The notes under the pieces were generated by a model. That model saw nothing but the letters and a program-made list of their open reading frames with translations. It was not told the DNA's origin and did no database searches. 64,000 nt of DNA from positions 2,852,001 through 2,916,000 of the forward strand of contig NZ_CP116383.1 of assembly GCF_028201475.1 (NCBI RefSeq), read 5' to 3'. Source of the stretch: Vibrio sp. SCSIO 43137. Its GTDB lineage: Bacteria; Pseudomonadota; Gammaproteobacteria; Enterobacterales; Vibrionaceae. The position numbers and the translations under genes are program-made. This document shows, piece by piece, positions 19,908 to 28,647 of the stretch. Position 1 is the stretch's first letter; every line of letters starts with the position of its first letter.

Positions 19908-21514
19908 TATTTCACCTCTTCCGTTTTAGCCATCAATAACTTAGGAGCAGAATCATTAGTTAACCTGTCCAGAACCTGAAGGGTTTTCCTTCCCACCACA
20001 CCGTCAGCATCCAGCCCCTGCCATGTCTGAAACGCCTTTACTCGTTTTTCCAGCGTTTCATCAAACAGAGTGGTTAAAGTGGGTTCTTCACTCAGGGCTT
20101 TTGCCAAAAGTTCATCCAGCACTTTGACCTGATGCCCGCGACTGTTGCTCTTTAGCGTCGAGTTAATTTCACTGTACCAGAGAGTCTGATAGCGTCCGTT
20201 CCAGACTTTTTTCAGCCACTCAGCAGGAACGCGAATCCTGCTCTGCTTGTTGATAAGCTCCGCATGATTCTCATTACCCGAATAGAGAACCGCATAAGCC
20301 GGTTTATCTTCACCAGCCAGTTCAAGCACAACGGGCCTTGCCTCTTTCAGAACGCTATTGTAGTCGCTAACCTCTTGTTCACACTGAAATGGATGGCTGT
20401 CGCTCAGACAGTCTGCATTCACTACTGATGCTTTTACTCCCCACAGGCTATACAAAGCCTGCATAGCATCCAGACGACTACTGCTCTGCTGCAAAAACTC
20501 CGTCAACACAAGATCGTTTTCTACGTTCTGTGTCCCGCTGACAGCAACGGCTTTTGGCATCGGCGGCATAAAGCTGCGGCTAAACTGAGAAATAGTCTCA
20601 CTGCGCAGATAGATAACTCCACTCACTGCGAGTGATACCAGCAAAGTAACGACATAAGGTTTTGCTTTTGACCGGTTTGGTTTTACCGCAGCTTGTGTTG
20701 CCGGAGCCTGAAAACTCATTACATCCTGACACGCTTTTTCTGCCTGAATGCTGCTTACCTCTTTTTCTCCGCTGTAATAGGCGTACAACAGTGCCTTATC
20801 ACAAACCAGATTGATTAACCTTGGTACCCCTTGGGTATAGCGGGAAATCACTTTTACCGCTTTGGCGGAGAAGTAAGCCGCCGGACTGCCGGCTATTTGC
20901 AGACGAAAACCGATATACTCCTTTACTTCATTTTCTGTCAGGGGCAGCAGGTGATAACGACCGGTCATCCGCTGAGCAAGCTGCCTCAGTTCCGGTGTCT
21001 GAAGCTTTATCTGCAGTTCTGGCTGTCCGACCAACAGAACCTTTAGCAGCTTCTGGCTGTCCGTTTCCAGATTAGTCAGCAATCTGAGCTGCTCAAGAAC
21101 CTGAGCAGACAGATGCTGCGCCTCATCAATCAGCAGCAGTGTCTGAACGCCCTTACTGTGGTTGTCCATCAGATACTGGTAGATGGCTTTGGTGAGTTGC
21201 TTAAGGGAAGCCTGCTGCGGGTACTCTATTTCAAACTCATCACAAATGGCTTCCAGAAGATCAGATTCAGAAAAGGTCGGATTCAGGATCAGGCCGGCTT
21301 TTACATTGTCATTAAGAGATGAAAGCATGGCTTTAGATACGGTAGTTTTACCTGTCCCTACCTCGCCTGTCAGCATGGCGAAGCCGCCGCCATCCCCCAA
21401 GCCAGCCTGAAGATGCCCCATTGCCTCCCGGTGACGGGAACTCAGGTAGAGATACCGTGCGCTGGGAACAATTGAAAACGGCAGCTCGATAAAGCCAAAG
21501 TAATCCTTATACAT
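19907..21514 (-). CDS. exeA: ExeA/GspA, type II secretion AAA ATPase with peptidoglycan-binding domain
   Basis: 535 residues. The cytoplasmic AAA domain has Walker A GEVGTGKTT (about 51-59) and Walker B LLLIDEAQHL (about 126-135). A membrane helix lies near 280-298. The periplasmic part ends in a peptidoglycan-binding domain (LEKRVKAFQTWQGLDADGVVG, in two parts near 490-515). It forms a complex with ExeB to place the secretin ring. The exeAB pair lies apart from the main gsp operon, as in other vibrios. It is divergent from cca. Confidence 0.92.
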   Translation of the reverse strand: MYKDYFGFIELPFSIVPSARYLYLSSRHREAMGHLQAGLGDGGGFAMLTGEVGTGKTTVSKAMLSSLNDNVKAGLILNPTFSESDLLEAICDEFEIEYPQQASLKQLTKAIYQYLMDNHSKGVQTLLLIDEAQHLSAQVLEQLRLLTNLETDSQKLLKVLLVGQPELQIKLQTPELRQLAQRMTGRYHLLPLTENEVKEYIGFRLQIAGSPAAYFSAKAVKVISRYTQGVPRLINLVCDKALLYAYYSGEKEVSSIQAEKACQDVMSFQAPATQAAVKPNRSKAKPYVVTLLVSLAVSGVIYLRSETISQFSRSFMPPMPKAVAVSGTQNVENDLVLTEFLQQSSSRLDAMQALYSLWGVKASVVNADCLSDSHPFQCEQEVSDYNSVLKEARPVVLELAGEDKPAYAVLYSGNENHAELINKQSRIRVPAEWLKKVWNGRYQTLWYSEINSTLKSNSRGHQVKVLDELLAKALSEEPTLTTLFDETLEKRVKAFQTWQGLDADGVVGRKTLQVLDRLTNDSAPKLLMAKTEEVK

Positions 21515-21530
21515 TTTTTATCTCTTACTT

Positions 21531-21544
21531 AGGTCTGCAGACCT
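21531..21544. promoter_or_regulatory. 14-bp perfect palindrome in the exeA-cca divergent region
   Basis: AGGTCTGCAGACCT is a perfect 14-bp palindrome 17 bp upstream of exeA. It could be an operator or a small hairpin in the exeA leader. No known regulator was matched. Confidence 0.35.
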
Positions 21545-21621
21545 GAATTAGTTCAGGAAAAGTATCATTGCCTGATAGAATATAAAGTATTAGGTCACCA
21601 AAATACATTCGGAGTTCACCT

Positions 21622-22839
21622 TTGCAGATTTATCTTGTTGGCGGAGCAGTCAGAGACCGGCTGCTTCACCTGCCCGTTTACGATAATGACTGGGTCGTTG
21701 TAGGTAGCAACGCTGAAAAAATGCTGTCAGAAGGATATCTGCCGGTAGGCAAAGAGTTTCCCGTATTCCTCCATCCGAAAACCAAAGAAGAGCATGCGCT
21801 GGCCAGAACTGAGCGTAAAACCGGTACAGGCTACAAAGGCTTTGAGTGCTTTTTCTCAGAAGCGGTGACACTTGAAGAAGATCTGCTGAGGCGCGATCTG
21901 ACCATCAATGCCATGGCGATGGATGATAAAGGAAATATTATCGACCCGTACGGTGGCCGGCAGGATATTGAAAAACAGATCCTTCGCCATGTTTCTCCTG
22001 CTTTTGAGGAAGATCCTTTAAGGGTTCTCAGGGTAGCAAGATTTGCAGCTAAACTGGCGCATCTCGGTTTTACCGTGGCCGATGAAACCATTGAACTGAT
22101 GAAAAAGATCAGCCAGTCAGGCGAACTGGGTCACCTGACTCAGGAGAGAGTCTGGCAGGAGTGGCATAAGTCGCTGCAAACCGCCAGCCCACAAGTGTTC
22201 CTCTCCGTATTACGGCAGTGCGGCGCGTTAAAAGTCGTTCTGCCTGAGCTGGACTCCCTGTTCGGAGTGCCACAGACAGAAAAATGGCATCCTGAGATTG
22301 ATACCGGAATCCATACCCTGATGGTGGCAGAGCAGGCTGCCCGCCTTAGTACCTCTCCCCATGTACGGTTTGCCTCTCAGGTTCACGATCTGGGCAAAGG
22401 TGTCACACCGCAGCAGGAGTGGCCAAGTCATAAAATGCACGGTCATACCGGCTTAGGGCTGATTAAAGCCCTGTGTGAAAGAGTCAGAATACCTAATGAC
22501 TACAAAGAGCTCGCTCTGGCCGTTTGTGCCCAGCACTCCAATATCCACCGAGCTGGCGAACTCAGACCGGGGACATTCCTTAAGATCTTTAATCAACTCG
22601 ATGTGTGGCGCAAACCGGAAAAGCTAAAGCATGTATTGCTCTGCTGTGAGGCTGACCACAGAGGCAGAAAAGGTCATGAAGAGAAAAGTTATCCGCAAAA
22701 AGAACGCTTTCTGACCGCCTATAACGCGGCACTTTCCGTTCAGGTACAAGATGTAATTGCCGATGGTTTTCAGGGAAAAGCGATTAAAGAGGAGCTGGAT
22801 CGCCGTAAAACAGCGGCTATTCAAAGTGCGTTAAATTAA
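21622..22839 (+). CDS. cca: Cca, tRNA CCA-adding nucleotidyltransferase
   Basis: 405 residues. The class II signature LVGGAVRDRLL (residues 4-14) and the paired Asp in YDNDWVVVG lie at the N-terminus, with RRDLTINAMA near 91-100. An HD domain follows (HDLGKGVTP, about 256), giving the 2'-phosphatase/phosphodiesterase activity of enterobacterial-type enzymes. The start is TTG at 21622 behind GGAG; the next in-frame Met would lose the nucleotidyltransferase motif. Confidence 0.95.
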   Translation: MQIYLVGGAVRDRLLHLPVYDNDWVVVGSNAEKMLSEGYLPVGKEFPVFLHPKTKEEHALARTERKTGTGYKGFECFFSEAVTLEEDLLRRDLTINAMAMDDKGNIIDPYGGRQDIEKQILRHVSPAFEEDPLRVLRVARFAAKLAHLGFTVADETIELMKKISQSGELGHLTQERVWQEWHKSLQTASPQVFLSVLRQCGALKVVLPELDSLFGVPQTEKWHPEIDTGIHTLMVAEQAARLSTSPHVRFASQVHDLGKGVTPQQEWPSHKMHGHTGLGLIKALCERVRIPNDYKELALAVCAQHSNIHRAGELRPGTFLKIFNQLDVWRKPEKLKHVLLCCEADHRGRKGHEEKSYPQKERFLTAYNAALSVQVQDVIADGFQGKAIKEELDRRKTAAIQSALN

Positions 22840-22851
22840 GGCTTTTGCCAG

Positions 22852-22907
22852 AAAATAGCCTGCAACTATACAGGTATAAAAACATGCAGATAAGCAGGCT
22901 ATTTTTT
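22852..22907. terminator. Terminator between cca and chaN
   Basis: aaaatagcctgc (22852-22863) pairs with gcaggctatttt (22894-22905) around a 30-nt loop, with T-runs on both strands. Confidence 0.6.
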
Positions 22908-23852
22908 CTATTTCTTTTCCGGGCTACAGAGCAAGCTTCCCTTTTTGCCAGCAGACTTATGAGCAAACTCCGGCTTCTCTCCCTCAAGATAACGGGCGGG
23001 AAGAGGCATCACCATTAGCTGGTACGGGTCGCTGCTCTCGTCACTGGCGGAGTTTACCGGATCAATCACTACTACCTTTAAACTTGGATCGAGCCTTTGA
23101 ATTTCAGCACCCATCGCCAGACCGCCTTCAGTATGAAACTTACCGCCGACAAACATTACTTTGGCGTCTGGTGATTGTTTTAACGCCTTAACAATACTTT
23201 CCGCCATAGTGGCATCCCGCGAAATTTGAGCTGCAAACAGTCTTTCAACCATTTCATCAGAACCGTGCTGCATGGCCTTGGTAAACTTATCTTTATAAGC
23301 GCTTTTTCCGGTATCTACTTTTGCGGCCACATGGCTACGCTGCTCAGGCTTAAGGCGCTCCAGAAAACCAATTCCCTCTTTACTGATACAGCGGACAATA
23401 TCGGCAGGCGCATTAGCGGCAATCACATCAATACCGGCGCTCTTGGCATACTCCACCAGCGGGCGGTAATCGCTCTCATAACTCGACCATGCTTTACCTT
23501 TTTTAACTAAAGTTTGCTCGCCTATTTTGTCGTTAAGATAATCGTCCATTACCGGCTGGATATCTCTTGAGAACTGCTCCATCGCCAGAATCAACGGATA
23601 ACCCCGACTATGGAGTTGGTGTAAAAGATCGGTCTGAAACTTATGCACGCCAGCATGGCTATGCCACTCACCAACCAAAATGACATCTGCGTCAGAAAGC
23701 TTCTGACTCAGGTGATAAACAGATAAACGCTGGCCATCCTGATAAAGCTGATAGCTATAAAAGGTATTTAAATCTCCCCGCCACTGCTGCTGGGTTTCAC
23801 TACAAGCCATTAGCAACAGAGAGAGAAGAGCTAAACTCAATATTCGCATCAT
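22908..23852 (-). CDS. ChaN-family haem/iron-regulated lipoprotein
   Basis: 314 residues. A lipoprotein signal ends LLLMA-C17. The body is the ChaN domain (PF04187): DADVILVGEWHSHAGVHKFQ, ILAMEQFSRDIQPVMDDYL and a C-terminal AKVMFVGGKFHTEGGLAMGA. Campylobacter ChaN binds two haems. The role here is probably outer-membrane haem or iron handling. No Fur box was recognised. It is a single gene between terminators. Confidence 0.88.
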   Translation of the reverse strand: MMRILSLALLSLLLMACSETQQQWRGDLNTFYSYQLYQDGQRLSVYHLSQKLSDADVILVGEWHSHAGVHKFQTDLLHQLHSRGYPLILAMEQFSRDIQPVMDDYLNDKIGEQTLVKKGKAWSSYESDYRPLVEYAKSAGIDVIAANAPADIVRCISKEGIGFLERLKPEQRSHVAAKVDTGKSAYKDKFTKAMQHGSDEMVERLFAAQISRDATMAESIVKALKQSPDAKVMFVGGKFHTEGGLAMGAEIQRLDPSLKVVVIDPVNSASDESSDPYQLMVMPLPARYLEGEKPEFAHKSAGKKGSLLCSPEKK

Positions 23853-23920
23853 AAACCGGCCACCTTGTTACTCCATCTCGGACTTATTAAATATAACGGT
23901 CGAACAGTACAAAATACAAT

Positions 23921-23943
23921 AAAGGGAGCATTTCGCTCCCTTT
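23921..23943 (-). terminator. Terminator after uppP
   Basis: The stem aaagggagc/gctcccttt lies 3' of the minus-strand folB-folK-uppP operon. On that strand it is followed by ATTGTATTTTG. Confidence 0.6.
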
Positions 23944-23966
23944 CGTAATAAAACTAAACCGCAGAG

Positions 23967-24770
23967 TTAACCCAGTGCCAGTAAAGCAAATAAGCCAAAA
24001 CCCAATATCAACCGGTAAATAACAAAGGGGGTCATACCCATTCTTGAGATCAGCTTAAGGAAGAAGTGGATACAGATATAAGCACTGATAAAGGAGGTCA
24101 CTATACCCGTTGCCAGCATACCCACATGAACCGGCTCACCACTGGTTACCAGTTTTAACCCCAGATAACTACCGGCGAGGGTAATCACTGGAATAGACAT
24201 CAGGAATGAGAAACGCGCTGCTGCTTCACGGCTAAAGCCGAGGTAAAGGGCGGCAGTAATGGTGGCACCTGAGCGGGAGGTTCCCGGAATCATTGCCAGC
24301 GCCTGAGCGATACCGATAAACAGCGACTTTTTCCAGTCAGCACTGTACTCATCATCGGTAAAGCGGCCATGCTTATCCACCCACCAAAGCAACAAGGCGA
24401 ACACCACAGTGGTAGTGGCTATCACCCATGCACTTCTCAGATAGAGCTCAATAAAGTCCTTCATAAACAGCCCGCACAAACCGGCAGGAATGGTAGCAAG
24501 AATGATCATCCACGCCAGCTTGGCTTCTTTACTGCGCTCACCTTTAAACATAGAGCCCAGCCAGGATGAGAGCAGGGTAATCACTTCGCTACGGAAATAG
24601 ATAATTACCGCCGTCAGGGTACCGACATGCACAGCAACATCAAAGGCAAGCCCCTGATCTTCCCAGCCAAGGATCACTGAAGGCAAAATAAGATGAGCAG
24701 AGCTGGAAATAGGTAAAAACTCTGTCAGCCCCTGAATAAGGGCCAGCATAAAGGCTTCAAAATATGTCAT
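23967..24770 (-). CDS. uppP: UppP, undecaprenyl-diphosphatase
   Basis: 267 residues, about eight membrane helices. The BacA/UppP motifs [19 protein letters not shown] (about 12-30) and [14 protein letters not shown] (about 168-181) are intact. It recycles the lipid carrier for cell-wall and O-antigen synthesis and gives bacitracin resistance when overexpressed. It begins immediately after the folK stop codon, so folB-folK-uppP is one transcript. Confidence 0.96.
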   Translation of the reverse strand: MTYFEAFMLALIQGLTEFLPISSSAHLILPSVILGWEDQGLAFDVAVHVGTLTAVIIYFRSEVITLLSSWLGSMFKGERSKEAKLAWMIILATIPAGLCGLFMKDFIELYLRSAWVIATTTVVFALLLWWVDKHGRFTDDEYSADWKKSLFIGIAQALAMIPGTSRSGATITAALYLGFSREAAARFSFLMSIPVITLAGSYLGLKLVTSGEPVHVGMLATGIVTSFISAYICIHFFLKLISRMGMTPFVIYRLILGFGLFALLALG

Positions 24771-25262
24771 TTAAAATCCATCAAACGGAAAATCTACTTT
24801 AGTCAGGGAGTGATCACAGTCCATCTTCAGCCATAACTCTTTTACTGTGCGCCCGTCAGCGGGAACAGTCAGGTCAGGACAGAGTTCATACAGGGGCTGA
24901 ATCACAAACGGGTACTTATAAATATCGTCCCGAGGTACCTGAGGTGAAGCAGCCGAAACTTGTTCACCAAACAGGATTATATCCAGATCCAGAGTGCGAT
25001 CCTGATATTTTTTTGCATCCTCTTCCCGGCCGTAAGCAAACTCAATCTGACGAAGGGCAGATGAAAACTGTTGCAAAGTCATTGAGGTAGACAACTGCAC
25101 GACAAAATTAAAGAAGGGAGCACTGTCAAAGTCTACTGAAGCGCAATCATACACTGCGGAGACGCGTAACTCCTCTCCCAGCTTAGCAAGCTCAGTTACC
25201 GCCTTGCGGGCATGATACTCCCGCTCAACATTACTGCCGACTCCGACAAAAGCGACGGTCAT
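24771..25262 (-). CDS. folK: FolK, HPPK (folate pathway pyrophosphokinase)
   Basis: 163 residues with the HPPK motifs VGVGSNVEREYHARKAV near the N-terminus and RTLDLDIILFG near residue 88. It pyrophosphorylates 6-hydroxymethyl-dihydropterin. The start overlaps the folB stop by 4 bp, so the two successive pathway enzymes are translationally coupled. Confidence 0.94.
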   Translation of the reverse strand: MTVAFVGVGSNVEREYHARKAVTELAKLGEELRVSAVYDCASVDFDSAPFFNFVVQLSTSMTLQQFSSALRQIEFAYGREEDAKKYQDRTLDLDIILFGEQVSAASPQVPRDDIYKYPFVIQPLYELCPDLTVPADGRTVKELWLKMDCDHSLTKVDFPFDGF

Positions 25263-25618
25263 CGCTCGCCTCTTTCAATCACAACACCAACACCACGTGC
25301 CTGAGGAACCGCACCCGGCTTAGTTAAACGAACCTTAATCCATGGCACAGAAAAACGCTGCATAATCAGGCTGGCGATCTCTTCTGCGACTCTTTCTACC
25401 AACAGAAAACGGCCATTTTCGATATGATCCAGCACCGCCTGACTTACCTTGGCGTAGTCTAAGGCAAGTTCAACATCGTCACTGTTTCCGGCCGGAGCAT
25501 TGTCGTGTGCCATCTCGATATCTAATACCAGCTTCTGCTTGATTTCCTGTTCCCAGTCGTAAACACCGATAGTGGTGATCACTTCCAGTTGTTCAATAAA
25601 TACAATATCTAACGCCAT
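25259..25618 (-). CDS. folB: FolB, dihydroneopterin aldolase
   Basis: 119 residues. The family core is visible: IGVYDWEQEIKQKLVLDIEM, LDYAKVSQAVLDHIENGRF and LVERVAEEIASLI. It makes 6-hydroxymethyl-dihydropterin, the FolK substrate. It is the first gene of folB-folK-uppP, divergent from plsY. Confidence 0.94.
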   Translation of the reverse strand: MALDIVFIEQLEVITTIGVYDWEQEIKQKLVLDIEMAHDNAPAGNSDDVELALDYAKVSQAVLDHIENGRFLLVERVAEEIASLIMQRFSVPWIKVRLTKPGAVPQARGVGVVIERGER

Positions 25619-25865
25619 GATTTTTCTCTGATTTATTCTAATGAATAGTTAGAATTTATTGTTAAGACACACAATGTTCGGAGTGCCACGAGTATATACA
25701 AATAAAATGTTCGAACGAAGCAAAATAGTAGAGCAAAGTCACCTTACCGGCCGCTACTCTGGGGTAACATGCAAAAGGTCAACAGGTCGGATACCAAAAA
25801 CGACAAAAAAGACGTATCCTTTTTAATCAAAACGAACATAACGCAAAAACTTACCCGGAATTTTT

Positions 25866-26459
25866 ATGACACCTTTAGCACTGAGCATGATCATCTTTGC
25901 CTACCTTCTGGGTTCGATCTCCAGTGCCATCTTGATCTGCCGCTTACTAGGCCTTCCGGATCCAAGAGAGTCCGGCTCCAACAATCCCGGCGCCACTAAT
26001 GTACACCGAATCGGCGGAAAATGGTCAGCCTTAGCGGTACTTCTTTGCGATATGTTAAAAGGCACTATCCCTGTCTGGGGAAGCTATTACCTGAATATTG
26101 AACTGTTAATGCTTGGCTTTATCGGTATCGCGGCCTGTCTCGGCCATATATACCCTATCTTTTTCCACTTCAGGGGCGGTAAAGGCGTAGCAACCGCCAT
26201 CGGCGCTATTGCCCCCATCGGCTGGGGTTTAACCGGGTTACTGGCCGTTACCTGGATTGTTGCCGCAATCTTTACCCGTTACTCTTCACTGGCCGCGATT
26301 ATCACGGCACTGATTGCGCCGTTTTATGCCTGGATATTTAAACCCTTATATACCTTGCCGGTCGCTATGCTCTGCTGCCTGATTCTGTTCCGCCATCATG
26401 AAAACATCCGCCGCCTTCTGGACGGAACAGAACCTAAAATCGGCACAAGTCGGCAATAA
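25866..26459 (+). CDS. plsY: PlsY, acyl-phosphate:glycerol-3-phosphate acyltransferase
   Basis: 197 residues, five membrane helices. It has all three PlsY motifs: [32 protein letters not shown] in pieces (about 15-46), [18 protein letters not shown] (about 98-115) and the final loop. It starts membrane phospholipid synthesis. The divergent arrangement with folB is conserved in many gamma-proteobacteria. The ATG at 25866 is preceded by the weak site CCGGAA. Confidence 0.95.
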   Translation: MTPLALSMIIFAYLLGSISSAILICRLLGLPDPRESGSNNPGATNVHRIGGKWSALAVLLCDMLKGTIPVWGSYYLNIELLMLGFIGIAACLGHIYPIFFHFRGGKGVATAIGAIAPIGWGLTGLLAVTWIVAAIFTRYSSLAAIITALIAPFYAWIFKPLYTLPVAMLCCLILFRHHENIRRLLDGTEPKIGTSRQ

Positions 26460-26475
26460 AAACTGTTTCTTCTCG

Positions 26476-26588
26476 TTACCACGCTCCCGCGTGGTAATGC
26501 ATACCAGACCTTAACAAAAAGCATCAAACTGATTATTTTCGGTGAAAGGTTTAGCCTCGATATGTGTTCCCACGAGAATCATGGGAAC
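26476..26588. repeat. Two imperfect hairpin repeats between plsY and tsaD
   Basis: ttaccacgc-tccc-gcgtggtaa (26476-26497) and gttccca...tgggaac (26566-26588) stand about 70 bp apart in the convergent plsY-tsaD gap. They resemble the scattered cgttcccacgctc..gcgtgggaac-type REP hairpins seen in many gamma-proteobacteria. They may act as terminators for both genes. Confidence 0.45.
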
Positions 26589-26630
26589 AAGAGATATTAA
26601 AGGATAGTTCCAGAGAGCAGCTAAGCTCTT

Positions 26631-27653
26631 TTACTCACTCTCTATTGGAGAAAGCTGATCAATCGGCCATCTTGGCTGAGCTTTTACCGACAGATCCGAG
26701 ACTTCACCATTCTTAAGGCGCTGCATACCTGCATAGGCGATCATGGCGCCATTATCGGTACAGAACTCCGTTCTCGGATAATAAACTTCACCGCCGACCT
26801 TCTTCGCCAGCGCTTCAAGATCCGCTCTTAGCTGTTTATTAGCACTGACACCACCGGCAATCACAATACGCTTCATTCCTGTCTGCTCAAGGGCACGCTT
26901 ACATTTAATAGCCAGTGTGGCACAAACTGCTTCCTGAAAGGCATAAGCGATATCTGCGCGGGTCTGGTCACTATTATCATTAGCAGCAATAGTATTAGCA
27001 GCAAAAGTCTTCAGGCCGGAAAAGCTCATATCCAGCCCCGGTCTGTCTGTCATTGGTCTCGGGAATTTAAAGCGACCCGGTGTACCTTTCTCCGCTAAAC
27101 GGGAAAGTAGCGGTCCGCCCGGATAATCCAGCCCCATCAGCTTCGCCGTTTTATCAAAGGCCTCACCGGCAGCATCATCGATAGACTCACCAAGGATCTG
27201 ATATTCACCAATGCCTTTTACTTCAACAATCATACTGTGGCCACCGGAAACCAGCAGCGCCACAAAAGGAAACGGCGGCGGGTTATCTTCCAGCATAGGT
27301 GCCAGCAGGTGACCTTCCATATGGTGAACAGGCACCGCAGGTACGTTCCACGCATAAGCAAGGCTGCGGCCGATAGTAGCCCCCACTAACAATGCACCGA
27401 CAAGGCCGGGACCGGCCGTATAGGCGATACCATCAATATCTTTTTCTGTCAGCCCGCTATCTTTCAGAGCCTCTTTAATAAGAGGGATGGTTTTCTTAAC
27501 GTGATCCCGTGAAGCCAGCTCAGGCACAACGCCGCCGTAATCAGCATGCAGTTTTACCTGACTGTAAAGTTGATGAGAAAGAAGGCCTTTTTCATCATCA
27601 TAAATCGCTACGCCTGTCTCGTCGCAGGACGTTTCTATACCTAAAATGCGCAT
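26631..27653 (-). CDS. tsaD: TsaD, tRNA N6-threonylcarbamoyladenosine synthase subunit
   Basis: 340 residues with the ASKHA fold. Motifs are [19 protein letters not shown] at the start, HHMEGHL (metal-binding, about 110-116) and the phosphate loop [13 protein letters not shown] near 270. With TsaB, TsaC and TsaE it makes t6A37 on ANN-decoding tRNAs. The gene is divergent from rpsU, a classic gamma-proteobacterial arrangement. Confidence 0.97.
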   Translation of the reverse strand: MRILGIETSCDETGVAIYDDEKGLLSHQLYSQVKLHADYGGVVPELASRDHVKKTIPLIKEALKDSGLTEKDIDGIAYTAGPGLVGALLVGATIGRSLAYAWNVPAVPVHHMEGHLLAPMLEDNPPPFPFVALLVSGGHSMIVEVKGIGEYQILGESIDDAAGEAFDKTAKLMGLDYPGGPLLSRLAEKGTPGRFKFPRPMTDRPGLDMSFSGLKTFAANTIAANDNSDQTRADIAYAFQEAVCATLAIKCKRALEQTGMKRIVIAGGVSANKQLRADLEALAKKVGGEVYYPRTEFCTDNGAMIAYAGMQRLKNGEVSDLSVKAQPRWPIDQLSPIESE

Positions 27654-27861
27654 ACTTTTCCCGGCATCTTCTATGTTGGAAATAAAATTTGCCGCAATAT
27701 TACCTAATCAAACAAAATTTGACCACGATAAAGCTTTACAAAGGTGCACATCTCGGATTAAAATTCCGCACCATTTTTGATCAAGCTGGTTAATTGTCGG
27801 TCATTACGATTTAGACACAGCAGAACCAGCGTTAACGAATAACCCCTGAGGTGAAAGGCAT

Positions 27862-28077
27862 ATGCCAGTAGTTAAAGTACGTGAAAACGAACCGTTCGAC
27901 GTTGCACTACGTCGTTTCAAGCGCTCTTGCGAAAAAGCAGGTATCCTATCTGAAGTACGTCGTCGCGAGCACTATGAAAAACCAACTACAGTTCGCAAAC
28001 GCGCTAAAGCAGCAGCTCAAAAGCGTCACGCTAAGAAGCTTGCTCGCGAAAACGCACGTCGCGTTCGCCTGTACTAA
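27862..28077 (+). CDS. rpsU: RpsU, 30S ribosomal protein S21
   Basis: 71 residues, strongly basic ([20 protein letters not shown] start, [14 protein letters not shown] end), identical in plan to enterobacterial S21. It is the first gene of the macromolecular-synthesis operon rpsU-yqeY-dnaG-rpoD. A GAGGTGAAAGG ribosome site lies just upstream. Codon use is the highly expressed type. Confidence 0.98.
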
Positions 28078-28104
28078 TAACTAACTCCGTTAAGGAAGCT
28101 AGTT

Positions 28105-28548
28105 ATGGCTCTTATTGACCAACTCAAAGAAGAGCAAAAAGTAGCGATGAAAGCCAAGGACAAACCGCGCCTTGGCACTATTCGTTTAGCCCTTTCAGCC
28201 ATTAAGCAACGTGAAGTTGACGAGCAGATCACTCTGAGCGATGACGACATTATTGCTGTGCTGACTAAAATGGTTAAACAACGTCGCGATTCTGTCGCTC
28301 AATTTGAAAAAGCAGATCGCCAAGATCTGGCAGATGTTGAGAAAGCTGAAATTGCCGTACTTGAGGACTTTATGCCTCAACCACTGACCGACGGAGAAGT
28401 AACAGCACTGATTGAAGCTGCTATTGCTGATTCAGGTGCAGCGGGCATGCAAGACATGGGTAAGGTAATGGGCGTTCTTAAACCACAGATTCAAGGGCGT
28501 GCAGATATGGGTAAAGTGAGCGGTTTAGTTCGCGCTAAACTCGCATAA
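28105..28548 (+). CDS. GatB/YqeY domain protein
   Basis: 147 residues, the YqeY family: LIDQLKEEQKVAMKAKDKPRL start, then VVKQR-type RRDSVAQFEKADRQDLAD and EDFMPQPL. YqeY resembles the tail domain of GatB amidotransferase. A tRNA-related function is inferred, not shown. It sits 27 bp after rpsU, the position common in Vibrio. Confidence 0.93.
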   Translation: MALIDQLKEEQKVAMKAKDKPRLGTIRLALSAIKQREVDEQITLSDDDIIAVLTKMVKQRRDSVAQFEKADRQDLADVEKAEIAVLEDFMPQPLTDGEVTALIEAAIADSGAAGMQDMGKVMGVLKPQIQGRADMGKVSGLVRAKLA

Positions 28549-28569
28549 ACTTAGCTCAAAAAATTTCAG

Positions 28570-28605
28570 CAAGCCGTGCTATCCTTTGGAATGCGCGGCT
28601 TGTTT
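28570..28605 (+). terminator. Partial terminator between yqeY and dnaG
   Basis: caagccgtgc and gcgcggcttg pair over 10 positions (one wobble), followed by TTTGT. Its position mirrors the rpsU-dnaG attenuator known in E. coli, which lowers primase relative to S21. Confidence 0.6.
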
Positions 28606-28647
28606 GTATTCGCTCCACTCGCTTTTTAATTACAGAGTTCAGGATTT

